A stretch of DNA of 64,000 bases. It comes from Isoptericola variabilis 225. GTDB lineage: Bacteria; Actinomycetota; Actinomycetes; Actinomycetales; Cellulomonadaceae. Each line of letters begins with the position of its first letter. The first letter of the stretch is position 1. The notes beneath the pieces were generated by a model. The model saw nothing but the letters and a program-made list of their open reading frames with translations. It was not told the DNA's origin and did no database searches. A program made the translations under genes and the position numbers. The stretch spans positions 744,001 to 808,000 of the forward strand of contig NC_015588.1 of NCBI RefSeq assembly GCF_000215105.1. The letters are read 5' to 3'. Positions 7,035-13,943 of the stretch are shown here, piece after piece.

Positions 7035-7573
7035 GCGAGCAGCCGCGCTTCCGCCTGCGCCCGCTGCGGAGCGCGGACTTCGACCGGGTCCTCGAGCTCG
7101 AGCGGGTCCTCTTCGGGGCGGGCGCATGGACCTACGGCATGCTCGCGGACGAGCTCGCCGGGCTCGGTCGCTGGTACGTCGTCGCCGAGCTCGCGGGACC
7201 CGAGGCCATGCGATACGGCGCGGGGCGCCGCCCGGTCATCGGCTACGCCGGCCTCTGGTTCGACGGCGACGTCGCCCAGGTCATGACGATCGGCGTCGAC
7301 CCCGAGTACCAGCGCCTCGGCGTCGGGCGCGAGCTGCTGCGCGCGCTCGTGGACCGCTCGCGCCAGCTCGGCGCGAGCGCGGTGCTGCTCGAGGTGCGGG
7401 TCGACAACGAGCCGGCCCTGGCGCTGTACCGGGCGTTCGGCTTCGAGCAGATCGGCCTGCGCAGGCGCTACTACCAGCCCGAGGACAAGGACGCGTACAC
7501 GATGCGCCTCGACCTGTCGGCCTCCGGGCACGGTCGGCCCGGGCCCGACGCACCCCAGGGGGACGCGGCATGA
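7031..7573 (+). CDS. rimI: Ribosomal-protein-alanine N-acetyltransferase RimI (GNAT)
   Basis: GNAT acetyltransferase of 180 residues; family members acetylate the N-terminal alanine of ribosomal protein S18 and possibly other proteins. The acetyl-CoA loop is seen in VDPEYQRLGVGRELL (about 95-110), followed by LEVRVDNEPALALYRAFGFE and RRYYQPEDKDAYTM, the diagnostic RimI C-terminal segment. It sits between tsaB and sseA with 4-bp overlaps on both sides. In some actinobacteria it is fused to or adjacent to tsaD; here tsaD is separated by two other genes. Confidence 0.93.
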   Translation: MSEQPRFRLRPLRSADFDRVLELERVLFGAGAWTYGMLADELAGLGRWYVVAELAGPEAMRYGAGRRPVIGYAGLWFDGDVAQVMTIGVDPEYQRLGVGRELLRALVDRSRQLGASAVLLEVRVDNEPALALYRAFGFEQIGLRRRYYQPEDKDAYTMRLDLSASGHGRPGPDAPQGDAA

Positions 7574-8442
7574 GCACACCACGCGACGAGATCCTGGTCG
7601 ACGTCGGGCACCTCGCGGCCGACCTGCACCTCGGCGACGGGCCCGACCCGGCGGAGGGGGCGCCCGTGCTGCTCGACGTGCGGTGGGCGCTCGGGGTGTC
7701 CGACGGGCACAGGCAGTACCTCGCGGGCCACCTGCCGAGCGCGGTCTACGTCGACCTCGAGACCGAGCTGTCCGCGTCGCCCTCGCCAGCGCTCGGGCGC
7801 CACCCGCTGCCGTCCGCCGCGTCCTTCCAGGAGGCCGCGCGGCGCTGGGGCGTGCGCTCGGGCTCGCGCGTCGTCGTCTACGACGCGGTCTCCGGCACGT
7901 CGGCCGCGCGCGCGTGGTGGTTGCTGCGGTACTTCGGGCACCGCGAGGTGCGCATCCTCGACGGCGGCCTCGCGGCCTGGGAGCGCGCGGGCCTGCCGCT
8001 CGAGGTCGGTGAGGTGACGCACGCGCGCGGTGACCTCGTCGCCCGGCCGGGCCACATGCCGGTGATCGAGGCCGACGAGGCGGCCGAGCTGCCCGGGTAC
8101 GGCGTGCTGCTCGACGCGCGCGCGGCCGAGCGGTACCGCGGAGAGGTGGAGCCGGTCGACCCGCGCGCGGGCCACGTGCCGGGGGCGCTGTGCGCGCCGA
8201 CCACGGACAACCTGTCCGACGACGGACGCTTCCTCGGCGACGACGCCCTGCGCGAGCGCTTCAGCGAGCTCGGCGTGGAGCCGGGGGCCCCGGTCGGGGT
8301 GTACTGCGGCTCGGGCGTGACCGCGGCGCACGAGGTCGCGGCGCTCGCGACCCTCGGCGTCGGGGCCGCGCTCTACCCGGGCTCGTGGTCGCAGTGGTCC
8401 AACGACCCGGGCCGCCCCGTCGCGACGGGCGCCCGCCCGTAG
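7570..8442 (+). CDS. sseA: Thiosulfate/3-mercaptopyruvate sulfurtransferase
   Basis: Two-domain rhodanese of 290 residues transferring sulfane sulfur to cyanide or thiols. The N-terminal domain carries YVDLETELSASPSPALGRHPLP and lacks a catalytic cysteine, as usual; the C-terminal domain has the active loop VYCGSGVTAAH. The loop CGSGVT resembles mercaptopyruvate-type enzymes (CGSGVTA), so that donor is favoured. The ATG overlaps the rimI stop (ATGA). It ends 10 bp before a perfect 75-bp palindrome. Its place inside the t6A cluster is not part of the widely conserved order. Confidence 0.9.
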   Translation: MSTPRDEILVDVGHLAADLHLGDGPDPAEGAPVLLDVRWALGVSDGHRQYLAGHLPSAVYVDLETELSASPSPALGRHPLPSAASFQEAARRWGVRSGSRVVVYDAVSGTSAARAWWLLRYFGHREVRILDGGLAAWERAGLPLEVGEVTHARGDLVARPGHMPVIEADEAAELPGYGVLLDARAAERYRGEVEPVDPRAGHVPGALCAPTTDNLSDDGRFLGDDALRERFSELGVEPGAPVGVYCGSGVTAAHEVAALATLGVGAALYPGSWSQWSNDPGRPVATGARP

Positions 8443-8452
8443 CTCCCGATAG

Positions 8453-8527
8453 CGCTGTGGGCATGATTTCTGGCCCGCTTCGTCCGGATCATCCGGACGA
8501 AGCGGGCCAGAAATCATGCCCACAGCG
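8453..8527. repeat. Perfect 75-bp palindrome (37-bp arms), bidirectional terminator candidate
   Basis: Left arm 8453-8489 and right arm 8491-8527 are exact reverse complements over 37 bp with a single C at the centre. It sits between sseA and the convergent nitroreductase gene, 10 bp and 8 bp from their stop codons. There is no U-tract. The absence of any mismatch implies recent origin or active conversion. Confidence 0.9.
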
Positions 8528-8535
8528 TTCGCGCG

Positions 8536-9153
8536 TCAGACCGTGCGCGCGACCTGGTCGAACGACAGGCGCGGGTTGCGCGGGTACGGCGAGCCCTCGC
8601 CGTCGGCCACGCCGACGTTGACGATCAGGAACGACCTCCAGCCCGTCTCGGCGAAGAACTCGCGGTCGACGCCCGCGGCGTCCATGCCGTTCATCGGGCC
8701 GGCGGCCAGCCCGACGGCGCGCAGCGCGACGATGAGGTAGCCCGCCTGCAGGTGCGCGTTGGCGTGGGCCATCTGCTCACGGGTCTCGACGGCGGGCGCG
8801 AGCTGCTCGCGGATGCCCGGGTACGCGGGGAAGAGGGTGTCGAGGTGCTCGTGGAACGCGGGGTCCGCCGCGAGCACGAGGGAGACCGGGGCGGCCTCGA
8901 CCTTGGCCTTGTTGCCGTCGGCCATGTGGGCCACGAGGCGGGCCTTGGCCTCGGGCGATCGCACGACGAGGATGCGCAGGGGCAGCGTGTTCATCGCGGT
9001 CGGGCCCATCTTGGCCAGGTCCCACGCGGCCTCGAGCTGCGCGTCGGTGACCTCGGCGTCGGTCCACCGCGACGTCGTGCGGGCGGTGCGGAAGATGACG
9101 TCGGCGGCCTCCTCGGCGATGGCGAGGGGCGCGGTCTCGATCAGGGTCGTCAT
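8536..9153 (-). CDS. Malonic semialdehyde reductase/nitroreductase family protein (RutE/HadB-like)
   Basis: 205-residue flavin reductase of the nitroreductase fold. ARTTSRWTDAEVTD, KMGPTAMNTLPLRILVV and RAVGLAAGPMNGMDAAGVD match the RutE-type group, which reduces malonic semialdehyde to 3-hydroxypropionate using NAD(P)H; FMN would bind the N-terminal arginines and the SFLIVNVGVAD strand. Other rut genes are absent, so the substrate is uncertain. The ATG at 9153 was preferred over an upstream in-frame ATG since an inverted repeat abuts it. The gene lies opposite the t6A cluster, between sseA and tsaD. Confidence 0.88.
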   Translation of the reverse strand: MTTLIETAPLAIAEEAADVIFRTARTTSRWTDAEVTDAQLEAAWDLAKMGPTAMNTLPLRILVVRSPEAKARLVAHMADGNKAKVEAAPVSLVLAADPAFHEHLDTLFPAYPGIREQLAPAVETREQMAHANAHLQAGYLIVALRAVGLAAGPMNGMDAAGVDREFFAETGWRSFLIVNVGVADGEGSPYPRNPRLSFDQVARTV

Positions 9154-9167
9154 GGTTGCTCGCAACC
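9154..9167 (-). promoter_or_regulatory. Inverted repeat abutting the nitroreductase start
   Basis: GGTTGC-GA-GCAACC (minus strand) ends immediately before the ATG. Its 6-bp perfect arms around the expected transcription start suggest a repressor operator, with TTGCGAGCAA resembling MarR/OhrR-type sites. There is no room for a Shine-Dalgarno. Confidence 0.45.
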
Positions 9168-9255
9168 ACTCCATGCGTGTGCATGATTCCACGTTCAACC
9201 GTGACGTCCCTCACGCGTGCGGACCCGTCGCGCGGCGTGGGGGAGAATGGGGGCC

Positions 9256-10314
9256 ATGGCTGATCCGACCGGCGGGGACCCTCTGGTCCTCGGCATCGAG
9301 ACCTCGTGCGACGAGACGGGCGTCGCGCTCGTCCGCGGCGACGAGCTGCTGTTCGACGCCGTCGCATCCTCCATGGACGAGCACGCGCGCTACGGCGGGA
9401 TCATCCCCGAGGTGGCGAGCCGCGCCCACCTCGAGGCGATGGTCCCCACGATCCGCAGGGCCCTGGGCGAGGCGGACGTCGACCTCTCCGAGGTCGACGC
9501 GATCGCCGTCACGGCCGGCCCGGGCCTCGTCGGGCCGCTGACCATCGGCGCGTCCGCGGCCAAGGCGCTGTCGATCGGGCTCGGCAAGCCGCTCTACGGG
9601 ATCAACCACGTCATCGGGCACGCGGCGGTCAACCAGCTCGTCGACGGTCCCTTCACCGAGCGCAGCATGGCGCTCGTCGTCTCGGGCGGGCACAGCTCGC
9701 TGCTGCTCGTCGACGACATCGCGACCGACGTCACCGAGCTCGGCTCGACCCTCGACGACGCGGCGGGCGAGGCGTTCGACAAGGTCGGGCGCCTGCTCGG
9801 GCTGCCGTACCCCGGCGGCCCGCACGTCGACCGTCTCGCGCGCGAGGGCGACCCCGAGGCGATCCGGTTCCCCCGTGGCCTCACCGCGCCGAAGGACCAG
9901 GAGAAGCACGCGTACGACTTCTCGTTCTCCGGGCTCAAGACGGCGGTGGCCCGGTGGGTCGAGTCGTGCGTCGACGCCGGGCGCGAGGTTCCCGTCGCCG
10001 ACGTCGCGGCCTCGTTCGCCGAGGCCGTCGCCGACGTGCTCACCGCGAAGACGATCGCGGCCTGCCGCCAGCACGACGTCGGCACCCTCGTCATCGGCGG
10101 CGGTTTCTCCGCGAACAGCCAGCTGCGCGAGATGGCGGCCAAGCGCTGCGCCGAGGCGGGGATCGAGCTGCGCATCCCGCCCATCCGCCTGTGCACGGAC
10201 AACGGTGCGATGGTCGCCGCGCTCGGGTCCGCCGTCGTGCGCGCCGGGCTGCCGCCGTCGGACCTCGACATCCCCGTCGACTCCTCCATGCCGCTGACGA
10301 CGATCACCGTCTGA
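9256..10314 (+). CDS. tsaD: tRNA N6-adenosine threonylcarbamoyltransferase
   Basis: Catalytic subunit of t6A synthesis, moving threonylcarbamoyl from threonylcarbamoyl-AMP to A37 of tRNA. The 352-residue protein has [13 protein letters not shown], the metal ligands NHVIGH (His118, His122), [26 protein letters not shown] and the final TDNGAMVA. The ATG at 9256 was chosen over one three codons upstream because the GGGGAGAAT stretch is then at normal distance; it may alternatively be a leaderless start with GAGAAT as -10. It faces the carboxylate-amine ligase gene across an array of 20-bp repeats. Confidence 0.96.
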   Translation: MADPTGGDPLVLGIETSCDETGVALVRGDELLFDAVASSMDEHARYGGIIPEVASRAHLEAMVPTIRRALGEADVDLSEVDAIAVTAGPGLVGPLTIGASAAKALSIGLGKPLYGINHVIGHAAVNQLVDGPFTERSMALVVSGGHSSLLLVDDIATDVTELGSTLDDAAGEAFDKVGRLLGLPYPGGPHVDRLAREGDPEAIRFPRGLTAPKDQEKHAYDFSFSGLKTAVARWVESCVDAGREVPVADVAASFAEAVADVLTAKTIAACRQHDVGTLVIGGGFSANSQLREMAAKRCAEAGIELRIPPIRLCTDNGAMVAALGSAVVRAGLPPSDLDIPVDSSMPLTTITV

Positions 10315-10318
10315 TCGC

Positions 10319-10407
10319 CGAGGTAGCGCTCGGTCCGGCGAGGTAGCGCGCAGGCCGCGCTACCTCGCGCCGCGCAGCGCTACCTCGCGGGAACGGGCGC
10401 TACCTCG
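10319..10407. repeat. Five-copy 20-bp-period repeat array with internal inversion
   Basis: CGAGGTAGCGC occurs at 10319 and 10339; its reverse complement GCGCTACCTCG follows at 10357, 10377 and 10397. Spacing is exactly 20 bp within each orientation and 18 bp across the inversion. The conserved core is 11-13 bp (GCGCTACCTCGCG) with 7-bp variable linkers. The last copy contains the stop codon of the minus-strand ligase gene (TAG at 10400-10402). The inverted halves can pair into a hairpin between convergent genes. Confidence 0.9.
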
Positions 10408-11554
10408 CGGGGGCGGGGAGCGGGTGGCCGGCACGCAGCTCGGCGACGAGCGAGGCGACGACCGCCTCGAGCCCGTCGGCGCCGCCGCCGTGCGCGGCGG
10501 CCACCGCGCGCTGGCGCTGGTAGGACGCGCCGGTGCGCACGATCTCGCGCACGTGACCGAGCTCGGTCGCGCACCCGAGCCGCTCGGCGACGGGCTCGAG
10601 CTCGCCCAGGAGGCGCTCGACGGCGTCGGTCACGAGCTCCTCGCGACCCTCGTCGTCGAGGATGATGATCGCGTCCATGCCGTAGCGGGCGGCGCGCCAC
10701 TTGTTCTCGTGCACGTACCACGGGGGCATGGTGGGTAGCGTCTCGCCGGCGTCGATCCGGGTCGACAGGTGCTCGACCAGGCAGTGCACGAGCGCCGAGA
10801 GGGCGCCGAGCTCGCGCGCGTTCGACACGCCGTCGCACACCCGCACCTCGACCGTGCCGAAGCGCGGCGCGGGCCGCACGTCCCAGCGCACCTCGTTGAA
10901 CTCGTCGATGACGCCCGTGCGCAGCATGTCGTCGACGTAGCGCTCGAGCTCGGCCCAGGTGCGGAACTGGTACGGCAGCCCGGCGGTCGGCAACTGCTGG
11001 AAGAGCAGCGCGCGCATCGACGCGTAGCCGGTGTCGTCCGCGCCGAAGAACGGCGACGACGCCGACAGCGCCTGCAGGTGCGGCACGTAGACGAGCATCG
11101 CGTTGACGATCGGGAGCACCTTGTCGCGGTCCTCGACGCCGACGTGCATGTGGACGCCGTAGATGAGCATCTGCCGGCCCCAGACCTGCGCCCGGTCGAG
11201 GATCGTCGTGTAGCGCCGCTTGTCCGTCACCTTCTGCTGCGACCAGTGCGCGAACGGGTGGGTGCCCGCGCACATGAGCTCGACGCGCATGGGGTCGGTC
11301 ACGGCGCGGATCGCGGCGATGCCCTCCTCGAGGTCCTCGACCGCCTCGCCGACCGTCCGGTACACGTCGCTGATGACCTCGATCGTGTTGCGCAGGAACT
11401 CCGGCTTGACCCGGCCCTCCTGCAGCTCGGCGCCGAGCGCGTCGATGACGGCGGGTGCCACCTGGCGCAGGTTGCCCGAGTCGGCGTCGACGAGCGCGAG
11501 CTCCCACTCGAGGCCCACCGTCGAGCGCTCCGACCGGGCGAACTCCAGCACCAT
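10400..11554 (-). CDS. Carboxylate-amine ligase, YbdK/glutamate-cysteine ligase 2 family
   Basis: 384-residue ATP-dependent ligase of the GCS2 fold: MVLEFARSERSTVGLEWELALVD at the start (glutamate site), LMCAGTHPFAHW, IYGVHMHVGVEDRDK with the metal-binding histidines, and RFGTVEVRVCDGVSNARE. E. coli YbdK has weak gamma-glutamyl-cysteine ligase activity. In actinobacteria related proteins include EgtA of ergothioneine synthesis, but no egt genes are nearby, so the substrate remains open. It ends inside a repeat array and starts 47 bp after the methyltransferase stop. Confidence 0.88.
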   Translation of the reverse strand: MVLEFARSERSTVGLEWELALVDADSGNLRQVAPAVIDALGAELQEGRVKPEFLRNTIEVISDVYRTVGEAVEDLEEGIAAIRAVTDPMRVELMCAGTHPFAHWSQQKVTDKRRYTTILDRAQVWGRQMLIYGVHMHVGVEDRDKVLPIVNAMLVYVPHLQALSASSPFFGADDTGYASMRALLFQQLPTAGLPYQFRTWAELERYVDDMLRTGVIDEFNEVRWDVRPAPRFGTVEVRVCDGVSNARELGALSALVHCLVEHLSTRIDAGETLPTMPPWYVHENKWRAARYGMDAIIILDDEGREELVTDAVERLLGELEPVAERLGCATELGHVREIVRTGASYQRQRAVAAAHGGGADGLEAVVASLVAELRAGHPLPAPAR

Positions 11555-11601
11555 GCGGCCATGCTTCCACGGCGCGGCGCGCCGTGCGCCCGGTGCGTGC
11601 G

Positions 11602-12840
11602 CTATCCCAGGGGGTCGACGACGAGCACGTGCTGGGCACCGTTCACGCGCGTCAGCACGAGCGTCGCGGCCGCATCGCCCTTGGGCGACAGCTGGGCCCG
11701 CAGCTGCTCGGGCGTGACGGCGGTGCCCCGCTTCTTGATCGTCAGGCGCCCGACGCCGCGCTCGCGCAGGTACGCCTTGAGCCGCTTGAGGTTGAACGGC
11801 AGGACGTCGAGCACACGGTAGCCCGTGGCGATCGCGGGTCCCGACGACGGCGCGTCCGCCGGGGCGTCGGTCGTCACGTAGGCGATGGTCCGGTCGACGA
11901 GGCGGCCCCCGAGCTCGGCGGCCGCGTGCGCCACGAGCCCGGCGCGGATGACCGCGCCGTCGGGCTCGTAGAGGTACGCGCCGACGGGCCCGACGTCGGG
12001 CACGAGCTCCGCGTCGTCGGGCGCGGCCCGCAGCACGCGCGTCGCGGTGCGCGACCCGCCCGGCGTGCCGTCCCCGGAGGTGCGCACGACGAGCGCGGAC
12101 CTGCCCGGACCCGCGGGCGCGAGCGGGCCGAACCACAGGCCGGCCTCGACCACGTCGCCGTCGACCGAGACCCACTGCGCCTCGGCGTCGGCGGGCAGGC
12201 CCTGGTGCGGGATCCCGGGGCCGACCTTGATGCCGACCGCGGGGACCTCGTCGCGCAGCGCCCACACCGCGTCGAGCGGCGGCGCGTAGGCACGGGGGTC
12301 GAAGATCCGCCGCCCGCCGCGCGTGCGGCGCGCCGGGTCCGCGTACACGCCGTCGACGCCCTCCGCGACGAGGTCGAGCGACAGGCCGTCGGCGTGCCGC
12401 ACCTCGGCCTCCGGGAAGTGGCGCAGGTTGACGGTCGCGAGCGCCGCGGTGACCTCGTCGACGTCGGCCGCGAGCACCTGCAGCCCGACCCCGGCGAAGG
12501 CCAGGGCGTCCGCGCCGACGCCGCACGTCAGGTCGGCGACCTTGGTGACGCCCGCGCCGAGGTAGCGGCGGGCGTGGGTCGCGGCGACCACGAGCCGCGT
12601 CGCCTGCTCGACGCCGTCGGGCGTGAACAGCATGCCGTCGGCGAAGTCGCCGAGCTTGGTGCGTGCCTTGGCGCGCAGCCGGGTCTGCGTCAGGGCCGCG
12701 GCGGCGAGGTCGGGGTCGACGCCGGCGTCGCGCAGCCGGGTCGCCAGGGCCATGGCGGTCTTCTCGTCGTACGGGGGGAGGGCGCCGAGCAGGGCCCAGC
12801 CGTCGGGGCTGAGCAGCTTGCTCAGCGTCGCGCGATCCAT
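11602..12840 (-). CDS. THUMP-like class I SAM-dependent methyltransferase
   Basis: 412-residue protein. Residues about 105-165 form the SAM site: VADLTCGVGADALAFA, VLAADVDE, GVYADPARRTRGGRRI (a DPxR catalytic-like loop). The C-terminal third with LKRLKAYLRERGVGRLTIKKRGTAVTPEQLR is the THUMP-like domain of this actinobacterial family. An RNA substrate is plausible from the fold but unproven. CACGAT lies 6 nt upstream as a possible -10 box, overlapping the end of a palindromic repeat. It is divergent from groES. Confidence 0.85.
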   Translation of the reverse strand: MDRATLSKLLSPDGWALLGALPPYDEKTAMALATRLRDAGVDPDLAAAALTQTRLRAKARTKLGDFADGMLFTPDGVEQATRLVVAATHARRYLGAGVTKVADLTCGVGADALAFAGVGLQVLAADVDEVTAALATVNLRHFPEAEVRHADGLSLDLVAEGVDGVYADPARRTRGGRRIFDPRAYAPPLDAVWALRDEVPAVGIKVGPGIPHQGLPADAEAQWVSVDGDVVEAGLWFGPLAPAGPGRSALVVRTSGDGTPGGSRTATRVLRAAPDDAELVPDVGPVGAYLYEPDGAVIRAGLVAHAAAELGGRLVDRTIAYVTTDAPADAPSSGPAIATGYRVLDVLPFNLKRLKAYLRERGVGRLTIKKRGTAVTPEQLRAQLSPKGDAAATLVLTRVNGAQHVLVVDPLG

Positions 12841-12849
12841 CCCGCCATC

Positions 12850-12892
12850 GTGTCAGAAAGGTGGTGGGCCCTGGCCCACCACCTTTCTGACA
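12850..12892. repeat. Dispersed palindrome, copy 2 (TGTCAGAAAG family)
   Basis: TGTCAGAAAGGTGGTGGGCC, two bases, then its exact reverse complement: 20-bp perfect arms. It shares the TGTCAGAAAG outer arm and GGTGGGC inner stem with 4466-4509. Here it lies between two divergent promoters, where neither gene needs a terminator. Confidence 0.9.
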
Positions 12893-12899
12893 GGTGGTG

Positions 12900-12926
12900 C
12901 TGGCACTCGACTTGCCGGAGTGCTAA
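12900..12926. promoter_or_regulatory. CIRCE element (HrcA operator) of groES
   Basis: CTGGCACTC, nine bases, GAGTGCTAA: the 9-N9-9 layout of CIRCE, with the right arm identical to consensus and two changes in the left. HrcA is expected to repress groES here and release it on heat shock. Confidence 0.9.
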
Positions 12927-12941
12927 CGCGATGCCTAGATT
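12913..12941 (+). promoter_or_regulatory. groES promoter
   Basis: TTGCCG (12913-12918) and TAGATT (12936-12941) are separated by 17 bp. The -35 hexamer lies inside the CIRCE spacer, so HrcA would block RNA polymerase directly. Confidence 0.65.
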
Positions 12942-13043
12942 TGTTGTAGCGCACGCGCGCTGTGCCGGCACCCGCGACGACGGCCAGCCTCCGGGCGCGA
13001 CTAGTCCACGCACGCACAGTCACAGCGAAAGAGGAGGTCCGAC

Positions 13044-13337
13044 GTGTCGGTCCCCATCAAGCCGCTCGAGGACCGGATCGTCGTCAAGGCCATCGAGGCC
13101 GAGACCACGACCGCTTCCGGCCTGGTCATCCCGGACACCGCCAAGGAGAAGCCCCAGGAGGGCGAGGTCCTGGCGGTCGGCGACGGCCGGTTCGACGACA
13201 AGGGCAACCGCATCCCGGTCGACGTCAAGGTCGGCGACAAGGTCATCTACAGCAAGTACGGCGGCACCGAGGTGAAGTACGGCGGCGAGGAGTACCTGGT
13301 GCTCTCGGCGCGCGACATCCTCGCCGTCGTCGTCTGA
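13044..13337 (+). CDS. groES: Co-chaperonin GroES
   Basis: 97-residue 10-kDa chaperonin that caps GroEL. It reads [20 protein letters not shown], has the mobile-loop region [20 protein letters not shown], and ends [14 protein letters not shown]. An AGGAGG site lies 8 nt before the GTG start. It has CIRCE control but is not followed by groEL: a terminator and a convergent whiB gene come next. In Mycobacterium and Streptomyces groEL1 sits at this spot, so it has been lost or moved here, and GroES must serve a groEL elsewhere. Confidence 0.97.
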   Translation: MSVPIKPLEDRIVVKAIEAETTTASGLVIPDTAKEKPQEGEVLAVGDGRFDDKGNRIPVDVKVGDKVIYSKYGGTEVKYGGEEYLVLSARDILAVVV

Positions 13338-13395
13338 CTCGAGCTCTCGGGCCGTCGCCCCGGCTCACGCCCGGGCTGACGTCCCGACGAATCAC

Positions 13396-13429
13396 GAAGG
13401 CCCCGCACCCTCGTCGGTGCGGGGCCTTC
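13396..13429. terminator. Bidirectional terminator between groES and whiB
   Basis: GAAGGCCCCGCACC, six bases, then its reverse complement: perfect 14-bp arms. The GAAGG/CCTTC ends give a short T-rich edge on either strand, fitting both convergent genes. Confidence 0.85.
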
Positions 13430-13437
13430 GCGCTGTC

Positions 13438-13728
13438 TCAGACGGCCTTCTTGTCGCGGCCGGCGAGGATCGCGGCGCGCTCGTCCTCGCTCAGGCCGCC
13501 CCACACGCCGTACGGCTCGCGGACGCGCAGCGACTGCTCACGGCACTGCATCATCACGGGGCAGGTGTAGCAGATCGCCTTGGCCGCCTCCGCCCTGCGG
13601 CGGCGGGTCGACCCGCGCTCACCCTCGGGGTGGAAGAACAGGGTGTCGTCCGCGTCTCGGCACGCTCCCTGGTACTGCCACTCCCACAGCTCCATCACCG
13701 GCCCGGGAAGCCTCGAGATCTCCGTCAT
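13438..13728 (-). CDS. WhiB-family iron-sulfur transcriptional regulator (WhiB3/WhiD-like)
   Basis: 96-residue Wbl protein with the four [4Fe-4S] ligands Cys23, Cys53, Cys56 and Cys62 (C-x29-CxxC-x5-C) and the GVWGG turn near 74-78, followed by a basic tail for DNA contact. WQYQGACRDADDTLFFHPEGERG is close to the WhiB3/WhiD type, and its position between groES and guaB matches whiB3 of Mycobacterium and whiD of Streptomyces. It probably senses redox state and acts with the primary sigma factor. The ATG at 13728 has no Shine-Dalgarno; a -10 box ends 7 nt upstream, so the mRNA looks leaderless. Confidence 0.93.
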   Translation of the reverse strand: MTEISRLPGPVMELWEWQYQGACRDADDTLFFHPEGERGSTRRRRAEAAKAICYTCPVMMQCREQSLRVREPYGVWGGLSEDERAAILAGRDKKAV

Positions 13729-13731
13729 GTC

Positions 13732-13764
13732 GAACAACCTACAAGTTGTGCAGAGGTTGTTCAA
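13732..13764 (-). promoter_or_regulatory. whiB promoter with overlapping inverted repeat
   Basis: On the minus strand TTGAAC (13764-13759) and TAGGTT (13741-13736) are 17 bp apart, a near-ideal promoter, with ATG 7 nt after the -10. Inverted arms GAACAACCT (13732-13740) and AGGTTGTTC (13754-13762) cover both hexamers, and a smaller ACAA-G-TTGT lies between them. This looks like an operator for a regulator, possibly autoregulation. Confidence 0.65.
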
Positions 13765-13943
13765 CCCTCCGCCGGAAAACGATCGTGAACTGATCGTTCG
13801 TGCGCCGATGACACGCATGTGGCGCGATGATGACGCGGTTGTGCGCGCGGGATGAAGAGGTTCTGCCGCGGTCCCACCACGGGTTCCGGACGCGTCGGGC
13901 CGTCGAGGTGGCGGCATGCGTCACCCCTGGGCAGAATCGAGCC

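Noticed and set aside
10319-10407. CRISPR array
   Set aside because: The repeat core is only 11-13 bp with 7-bp linkers, copies change orientation, and no cas gene is present.
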